DNA of 64,000 nt from Filimonas lacunae (lineage in GTDB: Bacteria > Bacteroidota > Bacteroidia > Chitinophagales > Chitinophagaceae): the NCBI RefSeq assembly GCF_002355595.1, contig NZ_AP017422.1, positions 2,790,001-2,854,000 of the forward strand, in the 5' to 3' direction. Below are positions 8,202 to 16,210 of this stretch, piece after piece. A program made the position numbers and the translations under genes. Numbering within the stretch: the stretch's first letter is position 1; each line of letters begins with the position of its first letter. A model generated the notes under the pieces. That model was not told where the DNA came from. It saw nothing but the letters and a program-made list of their open reading frames with translations, and did not search any database.

Positions 8202-9080
8202 TTAACTATTTAACGGAGAACCATTTAGAATATTGAAATGCGTTTGACCAGGCAATAGCCGGTAAACAGGAATGCGCACCTGGTAATGCCTGCACAAACG
8301 CCGGATGGCATCGTCGATATGTTCAGCGGAATAGCGCGACGAAAAATGCCCCAGCACCAGCTTTTCTACCCGGATATTGGCTACCATTTCCAGCACCTCA
8401 TTCAGTGTACTGTGTTTATGCTTATGGGTGTTTACCTTGTGCGGCTCATCGCCGTCAATAAAAGTAGCTTCATGTATCAGAATGGCAGCATTGTTCCAGC
8501 GGTCCCAGTCTTCCACAGGTGTGTCGCCCGAGTAATGTACCAGGGGCGTTCTTATTTCTGTGGTCAGGGTTTCTTTACCCAGGGTTTCCATCAGCTTTTT
8601 TATTTCCTGCCCGGGTAAATGGATGTACTCCGGCTTTAGTTTCTGTTTCAATTGAAACACCTGGTAACTCAGGCTTTTAATAGTACCCGGTGTTGCAGGC
8701 ACATGGCCATTAATTACCGGTACTACCACAATGTCGTCTTTAATAGGTATCTCTGCCGGCACAGTTAGTGGCTGCCACACTGTTCCCGCAACATGCGGAT
8801 CAAACTTTTGAGCAAAACTATCCAGCGCCGGAAAAGAAGCGCAGTTTTTGGGATAATATACCACCGGATATCCCGGCCGTGCATTCAGCTGGTTTAGCTG
8901 TACCAGGCCGGTTAAATGGTCCCTGTCGGCATGAGAAACAAATACGTGGTTGATTTTCCGGCTTTTTTGCAGTAAAGCAGCCGATACGCCGTCACCGGCA
9001 TCAAACAATAAACCCAGTTCTTCCACAAAATACCAGGTAGCAAAAAGGGCGGTTGAATAGCCCGAAATAGTCAGTTGCAT
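8202..9080 (-). CDS. MBL-fold metallo-hydrolase, tRNase Z-like
   Basis: 292 residues. The architecture is that of the RNase Z group of metallo-beta-lactamase proteins: LLFDAGDGVSAALL near the N-terminus, metal motif SHADRDHLTGL (His50-His55), VHYSGDTP, HEATF, the HSTLNEV motif and the final GHFSSRY. The metal motif is HADRDH rather than HxHGDH, so the second canonical His is Asp. This could alter metal use or substrate. It lies 3 bp downstream of the methyltransferase gene and is co-transcribed with it. tRNA 3' processing is possible but unproven. Confidence 0.82.
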   Translation of the reverse strand: MQLTISGYSTALFATWYFVEELGLLFDAGDGVSAALLQKSRKINHVFVSHADRDHLTGLVQLNQLNARPGYPVVYYPKNCASFPALDSFAQKFDPHVAGTVWQPLTVPAEIPIKDDIVVVPVINGHVPATPGTIKSLSYQVFQLKQKLKPEYIHLPGQEIKKLMETLGKETLTTEIRTPLVHYSGDTPVEDWDRWNNAAILIHEATFIDGDEPHKVNTHKHKHSTLNEVLEMVANIRVEKLVLGHFSSRYSAEHIDDAIRRLCRHYQVRIPVYRLLPGQTHFNILNGSPLNS

Positions 9081-9083
9081 TAA

Positions 9084-9713
9084 TTATTCTCCTTTCTGCA
9101 ACAACAGCGTCAGAATACGCGGGATATCTGCCCTGTTGTTGTCGTCAAAATATTCATCTATAGCCACAATATGCAGCCCGTTGGCTTGCGCGGCCCTGGT
9201 AAAATCACTTACATGGTGTGTGTAACAATCCACTACCTGTAACCCTTCGGCAGTGTCAAAGCGGGCTTTGCTGCCGGAGTATTGTTTAAAAGGATGCAAT
9301 TCGCCTATAAACACATACCCGCCGGGGTGCAGGCTGGCAGCGGCTTTTTGCAACACTGGTTCCAGGTGTTCAATATGTTCCAGCACCAGGCTAAAGGTAA
9401 CCAGTTCATACATCCTTTCCCGGAAAGTCCAGGGCCCGGTAATATCTGCCTGTTGAAAACTTACCCTGAAATCCCTTACTTTTTCCCGGGCTTTCGCCAG
9501 CATGGCTTCTGAAAAATCCACCGCCGTAACGCATTCCGCTTTCTCCGCAAACCATACCGTGTTTTTACCGGTACCGCAGCCTACTTCCAGGCAACTGCTA
9601 AAGCGTATGCCGGAAAGAACAGACCGCATGGCTTTGGCTTCCAGGTCACGTGTTTTATTTTCGTTGGTATCGTATTGTACGGCCCATTGGTTGTAAGCTT
9701 GTTGAATGCTCAT
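9084..9713 (-). CDS. Class I SAM-dependent methyltransferase
   Basis: 209 residues. SAM-binding motif I is CLEVGCGTGKNT, followed by the acidic VTAVDFS loop, motif QQADIT and the LVLEHIEHLEPVL region typical of UbiE/Methyltransf_11-type enzymes. The later GGYVFIGELHPF fits motif post-III. The N-terminus (QQAYNQWAVQYDTNENKTRD) resembles small-molecule methyltransferases. The substrate is unknown. The gene is first of a two-gene unit with the MBL hydrolase. Confidence 0.88.
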   Translation of the reverse strand: MSIQQAYNQWAVQYDTNENKTRDLEAKAMRSVLSGIRFSSCLEVGCGTGKNTVWFAEKAECVTAVDFSEAMLAKAREKVRDFRVSFQQADITGPWTFRERMYELVTFSLVLEHIEHLEPVLQKAAASLHPGGYVFIGELHPFKQYSGSKARFDTAEGLQVVDCYTHHVSDFTRAAQANGLHIVAIDEYFDDNNRADIPRILTLLLQKGE

Positions 9714-9838
9714 ACTGCTTTATGTTTTAGGGGAAACCAATATTATTACATTATTTATAATTTACAAGGGGATTATCAGGCAAATAATTATTTTGCACAC
9801 GTATTGTATATAAAATATTTAACCCTTCCCGTTTAGCG

Positions 9839-12013
9839 ATGAAATACCGGCTGTTTATCCTTCTGATTGTATTTTGTAAGTACTCATTTATAACAGCCCG
9901 TGCACAGTGCAGTAATGGCACTACGTCACCATCCGCCAGTATTACAGGCGGTCCCTGTACAGGCATCCCTATTACTTTTACCGGCAGCACTACACCCAAC
10001 AGTCTGCAATGGTATAACGGCAGCAGCCTGGTAAATACTGTTGCAGCTACCACTACTTCTGCCACAGTTGCCGGGGGCAATGGTGCGGGATCGGCTTTAA
10101 ACCAGTTGAACTATCCATGCAGGATATGGGTGGACGCAGCAGGTACTTTATATGTGCCGGATAAAGATAATTACAGAATTGTAAAATGGTTGCAGGGAGC
10201 CGTAACCGGAAGCGTGGTGATGTCGGGATATTATGCAAATTTAAATGGAGGGGCTAACTGTGTTATGTTGGATAAACAAGGTAACCTCTTTGCCATTAAC
10301 CAGATTGTAGGAGCTGTGTTGCGTTTGCCGGCAGGTGGTAACCCTGATACAGATGTAGAAACACTGTCGGCTTCGTATGCGCTGTGGAGTCCTACCGATT
10401 TGTATGTGGATGATAATGGTGATTTATATGTATCGGATCAGGATAAGAATGCCGTGTTCAAATTTTCTAAGTCCAGCGGTTATTCTGCTTTTGCTTATGT
10501 GGTTGTGGCAGGTAACAACGGGTCGGGAAGTGCTAATAACCAGTTTGGCAGACCTACTGGTATTTATGTGGATGCAGATGGGAATGTATATGTATGCGAT
10601 ACCGACAACAGCCGGGTAATGAAATGGGCGCCAGGCGCAGTTACAGGAGTGGTTGTGGCAGGAAGCAATAGCGGCTCTGGTTCAGATGCTACCCGCCTGT
10701 ATAACCCGCTGGATGTGTTTGTAGATTGCGGAGGAAATATGTTTATAGCAGACTATAACAATAACCGTATTCAAAAATGGGCTAAAGGGGCTACAAGTGG
10801 CGTTACAGTAGCAGGCGGAAATGGCAGAGGCAGTGCCAGTAACCAGTTAAATGGCCCAATAGGTGTATTTGTAGACACTACGGGGGCCATTTATGTATCG
10901 GAAGTTGGGAATAACAGGGTTCAGAAATTTACCTCCACTATCAACAATACTTTTACCCCTTCTACACCAGGTAAGTATGTAGCCGTTGCTGCTTATAATA
11001 CAGGTTCACTTACCACCGACACGCTGGAAATAAAAGCACCCGGAACTGTAGCGGTATCTGTTGCGGCTGATACAACGGTTGTGTGTGCGTCGGGGGGATT
11101 TGTCAGCTACCAGGCGCAGGCCATCAACGGGGGGAGTTCGCCGGTATACCAGTGGAGCAAGAACGGGATGGTGTTATCTGCCACTACTGCTGTTTATGCC
11201 GATAACAATGCGCTGCCAGGTGATAAGGTATTTTGTACGCTTACTTCCAACGAAGTTTGTGTGGCGGCAGCTACTGTTAACAGTAATGTTATTGCAGTAA
11301 CTGCTTATCCTGTGGTAAACCTGGAACTAGGCCCTGATATATCCATTTGTCCCGGTACAACAACTACCTTGTCAGCTGCTACCAGCTATCCTTTTTACGA
11401 ATGGCAGAACGGATCTGGCTTACCGCAGCAAACAGTAACGGATTCCGGTAAATATTATCTCACTGTAAAAGACATTTGCAACCGCGCTTTCTCCGATACA
11501 GTACGCGTAAGCTTATATGCTGTGGCTTCACAGGTGTTACCCGACGATACTACAATCTGTAGTTATGACCGTATTACACTTACTTCTATCATTCCACTGA
11601 ACTCCCGTGTATGGCAAACCAACAGCACAGCTGCCAGTATAGATGTATCGGCTGGTGTTTACTGGCTTACCGGTAAAGACATGCATAATTGTACTGTAAA
11701 GGACACCATATGGGTGTATGGTGAAAAATGCCTGGATCATGGAATGTACATGCCTACTGCGTTTACACCTGATCATGATGGAAAGAATGATGTGTTTCGC
11801 CCGGTGTTTTCCGGTAAGGTAAGTCAATACCGGTTTTCTGTATACAACAGGTATGGACAGCAGGTATTTACTTCCACGCAATTAAACCAGGGTTGGGATG
11901 GCACTTTCAAAGGCAGCTACAGTGATATGAATGTATATGTATGGGTGTGCCAATACCAGTTAGATGGCGGTCCGCTACAGGTAGAAAAAGGTACGGTTAC
12001 GCTGCTTCGCTAG
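9839..12013 (+). CDS. Secreted NHL-repeat protein with T9SS type B sorting domain
   Basis: 724 residues. Signal peptide (MKYRLFILLIVFCKY, cleavage near ARA), then a short Ig-like segment. Next come about six NHL beta-propeller repeats (residues 80-370), each with a variant of GGNGxGSxxNQLNxPxGxxVD and a YVxDxxNxRVxKW strand. PKD/Ig-like stretches with paired Cys fill 380-620. The C-terminal 80 residues (MPTAFTPDHDGKNDVF...YNRYGQQVF...GWDG) are a CHU_C/type B sorting signal, so the protein is exported by type IX secretion and displayed or released. Its 3' end overlaps the convergent symporter gene by 17 bp. Confidence 0.93.
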   Translation: MKYRLFILLIVFCKYSFITARAQCSNGTTSPSASITGGPCTGIPITFTGSTTPNSLQWYNGSSLVNTVAATTTSATVAGGNGAGSALNQLNYPCRIWVDAAGTLYVPDKDNYRIVKWLQGAVTGSVVMSGYYANLNGGANCVMLDKQGNLFAINQIVGAVLRLPAGGNPDTDVETLSASYALWSPTDLYVDDNGDLYVSDQDKNAVFKFSKSSGYSAFAYVVVAGNNGSGSANNQFGRPTGIYVDADGNVYVCDTDNSRVMKWAPGAVTGVVVAGSNSGSGSDATRLYNPLDVFVDCGGNMFIADYNNNRIQKWAKGATSGVTVAGGNGRGSASNQLNGPIGVFVDTTGAIYVSEVGNNRVQKFTSTINNTFTPSTPGKYVAVAAYNTGSLTTDTLEIKAPGTVAVSVAADTTVVCASGGFVSYQAQAINGGSSPVYQWSKNGMVLSATTAVYADNNALPGDKVFCTLTSNEVCVAAATVNSNVIAVTAYPVVNLELGPDISICPGTTTTLSAATSYPFYEWQNGSGLPQQTVTDSGKYYLTVKDICNRAFSDTVRVSLYAVASQVLPDDTTICSYDRITLTSIIPLNSRVWQTNSTAASIDVSAGVYWLTGKDMHNCTVKDTIWVYGEKCLDHGMYMPTAFTPDHDGKNDVFRPVFSGKVSQYRFSVYNRYGQQVFTSTQLNQGWDGTFKGSYSDMNVYVWVCQYQLDGGPLQVEKGTVTLLR

Positions 12014-13232
12014 TTTTTGTTTTCATAAACTTAGCTACCAGCATTGCGCTTACTGTATCGCCCGTTACATTGAGCAGGGTGGCGCCAGGATCTACCAGGG
12101 TGCCTATAATCATTACTGCGGGTAATGCTTCGGGCGGGAAATGGTACACCGACATTACCAGCAACTCGCCAATATAGCCGCCGTTGGGAATGCCACCTTC
12201 AACCATGCTTACTACTACAGATATACCCAGCGCCAGTGTAATAGTGTCTATACCGGTAAGTGGCTTATTAAACATAGCAAATACCACGGCAATTTTTATC
12301 ATACTGGAAATGGCGCTGCCTTCTTTATGCAGGGTAGCGCCTAAAGGCACCACAATGTTGCGCACCGGGGCGGGTATTTGCATCCCGGCGGCGGCATCGA
12401 GGTTGGCGGGAATGGTAGCTACACTGCTGCAGGTGCCTACCGCGGTAACAGAAGGCAACAGGTTGTTTTTCCAATACAGGCGTACGCTGTTTTTACCACC
12501 GGCTATATAGGCATATAAGGTGAAGAAGAGGAGATAATACAATACCACCAGCACGTAAAACAAACCCAGCGACCGGGCATAGGTGGTAAACAGTTCAGGC
12601 CCTACCGTGCTTATCTGGTAAGCAAAATAAGCGCCCAGCCCGATAGGAGCCAGTTTCATTACAAACAGCAACAACTGCTTCATTACTTCGTTACCTGATA
12701 CCAGAAACTGGCGGAAAGCCTTGCCGCTATCACCAGCCCGCAGGGCGGCAAAACCGGTGAGCAGTGAAAAGATAATCAAAGGCAACATGCTTTTGCGGGA
12801 AAGCAATTCGTAAAAATCACTTACGGTTACCAGTTGTGTAAGCTGTGTGCCGATATCGGGATGTGTGTTCAGGTCGGGTAGGTTATTGGCTGCCTGTCCC
12901 ATTTCCTGGTGTACGGGATATATATACACGCCCAGCAGGGTAAACACGGCTGCCACCAGCGCGGTGCCCATAAATACCAGCATCATTATTACAAACAGTT
13001 TCCCCAGCTTCTGGCTGGTATCTACCCCGGCTACTGCCGACCCTATGGCAAAAAACACCAGGGGAATCACTGCCATAAACAACAGGTTAATGAAGATGTC
13101 GCCCAGTGGTTTTAATACCGCAACCACCTTTGTGCCTAAGGTCAACCCCAGCACACTGCCGGTAATAATACCGGCCAGCAGCCAGATAATGCTGCTGTAA
13201 TTTTTGTAGAACGATCCGGAAGTTTCTGTCAT
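11997..13232 (-). CDS. Dicarboxylate/amino acid:cation symporter (DAACS family)
   Basis: 411 residues with about eight membrane helices and two re-entrant loops. The family signatures are degenerate but recognisable: TCSSVATIPANLDAA replaces the serine-rich SSSSAATLP loop, LGATLHKEGSAI replaces the NMDG region, and GIPNGGYIGELLVMS and TLVDPGATLLNVTGD form the last helices. It would import glutamate, aspartate or C4-dicarboxylates with Na+ or H+. The changed substrate-binding residues leave specificity open. The stop lies 17 bp inside the convergent NHL gene. Confidence 0.88.
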   Translation of the reverse strand: MTETSGSFYKNYSSIIWLLAGIITGSVLGLTLGTKVVAVLKPLGDIFINLLFMAVIPLVFFAIGSAVAGVDTSQKLGKLFVIMMLVFMGTALVAAVFTLLGVYIYPVHQEMGQAANNLPDLNTHPDIGTQLTQLVTVSDFYELLSRKSMLPLIIFSLLTGFAALRAGDSGKAFRQFLVSGNEVMKQLLLFVMKLAPIGLGAYFAYQISTVGPELFTTYARSLGLFYVLVVLYYLLFFTLYAYIAGGKNSVRLYWKNNLLPSVTAVGTCSSVATIPANLDAAAGMQIPAPVRNIVVPLGATLHKEGSAISSMIKIAVVFAMFNKPLTGIDTITLALGISVVVSMVEGGIPNGGYIGELLVMSVYHFPPEALPAVMIIGTLVDPGATLLNVTGDTVSAMLVAKFMKTKTSEAA

Positions 13233-13239
13233 AGCAGGG

Positions 13240-13779
13240 TTATTGTTGACTTAAAAAGCGTAGCCGGCTTATTTCAAACCAGTAATGTGCTTCATTTTCA
13301 TACATGAACGACTCTACATATTTTAACCCGGCCTTTAGTAGCACACTGCGCGAAGCGCTATTGTCAATAGCTGTCATTCCATATAACATAGGTAGCTGCA
13401 TCTGGTGAAAAGCATAATGCACACAGGCGGTGGCTGCCTCGCTGGCATAACCATTGCCCCAGTAACTGCGTATGAGCCGGTAACCCAGGTCGTAAAAATC
13501 GCTATGGCGGTTAATGGTGTCTTTTACCAGCTTTAAACCGCACCAGCCAATAAACTGTCCGCTGGCTTTTTCCACCATAGCCCAGCGTCCAATGCCATTG
13601 CTTACATATTGCGCGCGAATAAAATCAATTACCTCCCGGCACTGCTGCACACTGGTTACGGGTTTATTACCCAGGTAACGGTGTACCTCGGCATCCGAGT
13701 CCAGTAAAAACATGCCCTCCGCATCTTCCGGTATAATTTCCCGTAACAACAACCTTGGTGTTTCAATAAAAATTTGCAT
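13240..13779 (-). CDS. GNAT acetyltransferase, RimJ/RimL type
   Basis: 179 residues. It begins with the LETPRLLLREI-type strand (here IETPRLLLREIIPED) characteristic of RimJ/RimL-like acetyltransferases. FIGWCGLKLV and YDLGYRLIRSYWGNGYASEAA follow, the latter being the acetyl-CoA-binding motif A, then NSASRSVLLKAGLKYV. It transfers acetyl from acetyl-CoA to an amine, possibly a protein N-terminus or small molecule. It lies 7 bp upstream of the symporter gene and is probably co-transcribed. Confidence 0.9.
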   Translation of the reverse strand: MQIFIETPRLLLREIIPEDAEGMFLLDSDAEVHRYLGNKPVTSVQQCREVIDFIRAQYVSNGIGRWAMVEKASGQFIGWCGLKLVKDTINRHSDFYDLGYRLIRSYWGNGYASEAATACVHYAFHQMQLPMLYGMTAIDNSASRSVLLKAGLKYVESFMYENEAHYWFEISRLRFLSQQ

Positions 13780-13856
13780 AAGACCTGCCTGTTATATAAC
13801 AAATACTACCCATTCAAATATAATACATAAAAAAGGGTAAAGTATTAGCTTTGGAT

Positions 13857-14405
13857 ATGATTTATACTACCGTAACAACCCACCAGGAACTGGAACAGAT
13901 TCATGCGCTGAACAAAGCCAATGTAAAACAGAACTTTACTGCCGACCAGATGCAGCAGAATGGTTTTTTAACCTGGCTGTACTCCCTGGAGTTATTGCAG
14001 CAATTACATCAGCTGGCGCCCTCTGTAATTGCCAAAGATGGGGATGTGGTGGCAGGGTATGCCCTGGTTACTCCGCGGGAAGCCGCTGCTTTTCATGCCG
14101 ATTTGCAACTGATGATTTCCCATACGGATGATATGGTGTATAATGGCAAACCTTTGAAAGCATACGACTATTATATTATGGGGGGCATTTGTGTACATGC
14201 CGATTATCGTGGGCAGGGACTGGTCAACGGCCTGTACCTACATCATAAAACCGTTTACAGCCCGCGTTATTTTCCCCTGGTTACTGAAATTTCCACCAGT
14301 AACACCCGCTCGCAGGCAGCACATGAAAAAGTGGGCTTTCGCACCATTCACACCTATAACGATGGGGTAGATGACTGGAATGTAGTAGTTTGGGATTGGG
14401 CGTAA
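13857..14405 (+). CDS. GNAT family acetyltransferase
   Basis: 182 residues from the ATG at 13857; a TTG two codons upstream (13851) is less likely. The acetyl-CoA site is YYIMGGICVHADYRGQGLVNGLY, with RGQGLV as the Q/RxxGxG/A pyrophosphate loop. STSNTRSQAAHEKVGFRTIHTY completes the GNAT core. Substrate unknown. It is divergent from the RimJ-like gene and monocistronic. Confidence 0.88.
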   Translation: MIYTTVTTHQELEQIHALNKANVKQNFTADQMQQNGFLTWLYSLELLQQLHQLAPSVIAKDGDVVAGYALVTPREAAAFHADLQLMISHTDDMVYNGKPLKAYDYYIMGGICVHADYRGQGLVNGLYLHHKTVYSPRYFPLVTEISTSNTRSQAAHEKVGFRTIHTYNDGVDDWNVVVWDWA

Positions 14406-14495
14406 AATTCCGTAATTTGATAGCGTAATTACCTAATTCGTAAACCATTACAAAGCAGGTAATGATATTTTCGCAGCCAAAATAATCTACCCTGC

Positions 14496-15086
14496 TTGAA
14501 CACGGATTACCCATATAGTGAAGAAAAGTTGCTGCAACAGGTAGCGCAAAGCGATGCCCGTGCGTTTGAGCAGCTGTTTCATCTCTATAAACAGCGTGTT
14601 TACCAGGTAGCGCTGCAAATGGTAAAGCTGGCCCAGCCGGCAGAAGAAGTAGTGCAGGAGGTGTTTATCAGCCTGTGGCACCACAGGCAGGAGCTGGGCG
14701 GGATTCAATCTGTTACTGCCTATCTTTTCCGTATCACCCGTAACAAAGCCATAGATCAGTTACGCAAACAAACGGCCGATGCCCGTATGAAACAGGCTAT
14801 GTGGCTGGAAATAAGCGAAAAGGAAATGGTGTTTCCCGAGCCGCCTGCTGCCGAATTACAGCAGTTGATTAACGAAGTAATAGATACCCTGCCGCCCAAG
14901 CGCAAAGAAATATTCCTGCTCAGCCGCAATCACGATCTTACCTACAAGGAAATAGCAGATAAAACCAACACCTCTATCAACACGGTAAAAACGCATTTAC
15001 TACTGGCGGTGCGTGAAATTAAAGCCTACCTGGGTCGTCATAACTATACCTGTCCCATTCTCATAGCCATTACCCTGGCCGCCTGA
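14496..15086 (+). CDS. ECF RNA polymerase sigma factor, FecI-like
   Basis: 196 residues. Region 2 spans about 25-95 (QLFHLYKQRVYQVAL, AEEVVQEVFISLW, YLFRITRNKAIDQLRK). Region 4 spans 125-180 (LPPKRKEIFLLSRNHDLTYKEIADKTNTSINTVKTHL). The start must be the TTG at 14496, because no ATG occurs in this frame before conserved region 2. Followed by a FecR gene and an STN-containing TonB receptor, it should be released by outer-membrane signalling and drive that operon. Confidence 0.92.
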   Translation: MNTDYPYSEEKLLQQVAQSDARAFEQLFHLYKQRVYQVALQMVKLAQPAEEVVQEVFISLWHHRQELGGIQSVTAYLFRITRNKAIDQLRKQTADARMKQAMWLEISEKEMVFPEPPAAELQQLINEVIDTLPPKRKEIFLLSRNHDLTYKEIADKTNTSINTVKTHLLLAVREIKAYLGRHNYTCPILIAITLAA

Positions 15087-15160
15087 AAAAATATTTTATA
15101 AAGGCTTCACCCTTCCTTTTCTTTCATCCGTCATTTATATAACCATTACACAAAACAGGT

Positions 15161-16168
15161 ATGCAAACGCACATTTCTCATCCACAGGCAGCTGAATTAT
15201 GGCAGAAATATCTGCAGAATTCCTGTACACAGGAAGAGATGGATGTATTGTTTGCTTACATACAAAACCACCCGGCCTTTCCGGAAGAGGAGACGGTGGC
15301 AGAAGAAGCTTTATGGCAAACCTGGCAGCAGCCGGATGTACCTGACAGGCCACAGCCGCAATGGGATCATGTATATGCCACCATTAGCAGCGCCACGCAA
15401 CCTGCACCGGTAAAGCGTGTGCTATGGCGTTACAGTGCAGCAGCAGCGGCGGTAACGTTGATGGCTTTTACCGGCTGGTGGGCATGGCAGCAAAGTACTA
15501 AACGTGTTCAGGCACCGCTGGGGCATGCACCTGCTGTTATCAGCAAACCGTTGCCGCAGGATACCACGTATTTACCCGATGGCACCCGGGTGATTATTAA
15601 AAACAGCGCCACCACCTTATCCACGCGTTATACAACTAACGCCCGGATAGTAACCCTTAACGGGGAAGCCTGGTTTGATGTAAAACCTATGGCAGATGCG
15701 CCTTTTATAGTGAAAACAGGAGCCGTGACCATACAGGCATTGGGTACCGCTTTTCTTGTTTCGGCCCTGCCCGATAAAGAAGTAACGGTAAAAGTTACCA
15801 ATGGTAAAGTGCAGGTAATGAATAACCGTACCGTAGTGGGTATATTAAATGCTGCCGAAGCACTGGTGGTGAACAGCCACCATGCACCGGTAACGATAGA
15901 GCGTAATATTGATACGGCTGCTGTAATTGCGCCGCCACAGGAAATTGAATGGCGATGGAACAACAGCACATTGGAAGAGGTAATAGCCTGGTTAAACCAG
16001 CATTACCAGGTAACCATCACCCTGCAGGGCACACAACTGCAACACACTTTGTTTACAGCCAGCTTTACCAACCCGGTTACGCTGGACGATATATTACTGG
16101 TTTTACAAAAACTCTATAATGTAAAGGTTACTCCCACTGGGGCTAACACTTATACACTTACCTACTGA
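15161..16168 (+). CDS. FecR family anti-sigma factor
   Basis: 335 residues. A cytoplasmic N-terminal part (about 1-85) is followed by one membrane helix (YSAAAAAVTLMAFTGWWAW, about 91-109). The periplasmic FecR domain starts DTTYLPDGTRVIIK and contains LNGEAWFDVK and FIVKTGAVTIQALGTAF. The C-terminus (LEEVIAWLNQHYQVTI...ILLVLQKLYNVK) matches DUF4974. It would hold the sigma factor until the STN domain of the downstream receptor signals ligand binding. Gap of 74 bp to the sigma gene. Confidence 0.93.
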   Translation: MQTHISHPQAAELWQKYLQNSCTQEEMDVLFAYIQNHPAFPEEETVAEEALWQTWQQPDVPDRPQPQWDHVYATISSATQPAPVKRVLWRYSAAAAAVTLMAFTGWWAWQQSTKRVQAPLGHAPAVISKPLPQDTTYLPDGTRVIIKNSATTLSTRYTTNARIVTLNGEAWFDVKPMADAPFIVKTGAVTIQALGTAFLVSALPDKEVTVKVTNGKVQVMNNRTVVGILNAAEALVVNSHHAPVTIERNIDTAAVIAPPQEIEWRWNNSTLEEVIAWLNQHYQVTITLQGTQLQHTLFTASFTNPVTLDDILLVLQKLYNVKVTPTGANTYTLTY

Positions 16169-16210
16169 AATTACGCCGGACGTAAACTATAACCCCCAAA
16201 GAGAAATAGT

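Noticed and set aside
13846-13853. TAGCTTTG box touching the start of the GNAT gene
   Set aside because: It fits the -7 consensus, but it would give a leaderless transcript and no -33 box was found; too weak to list as a promoter.
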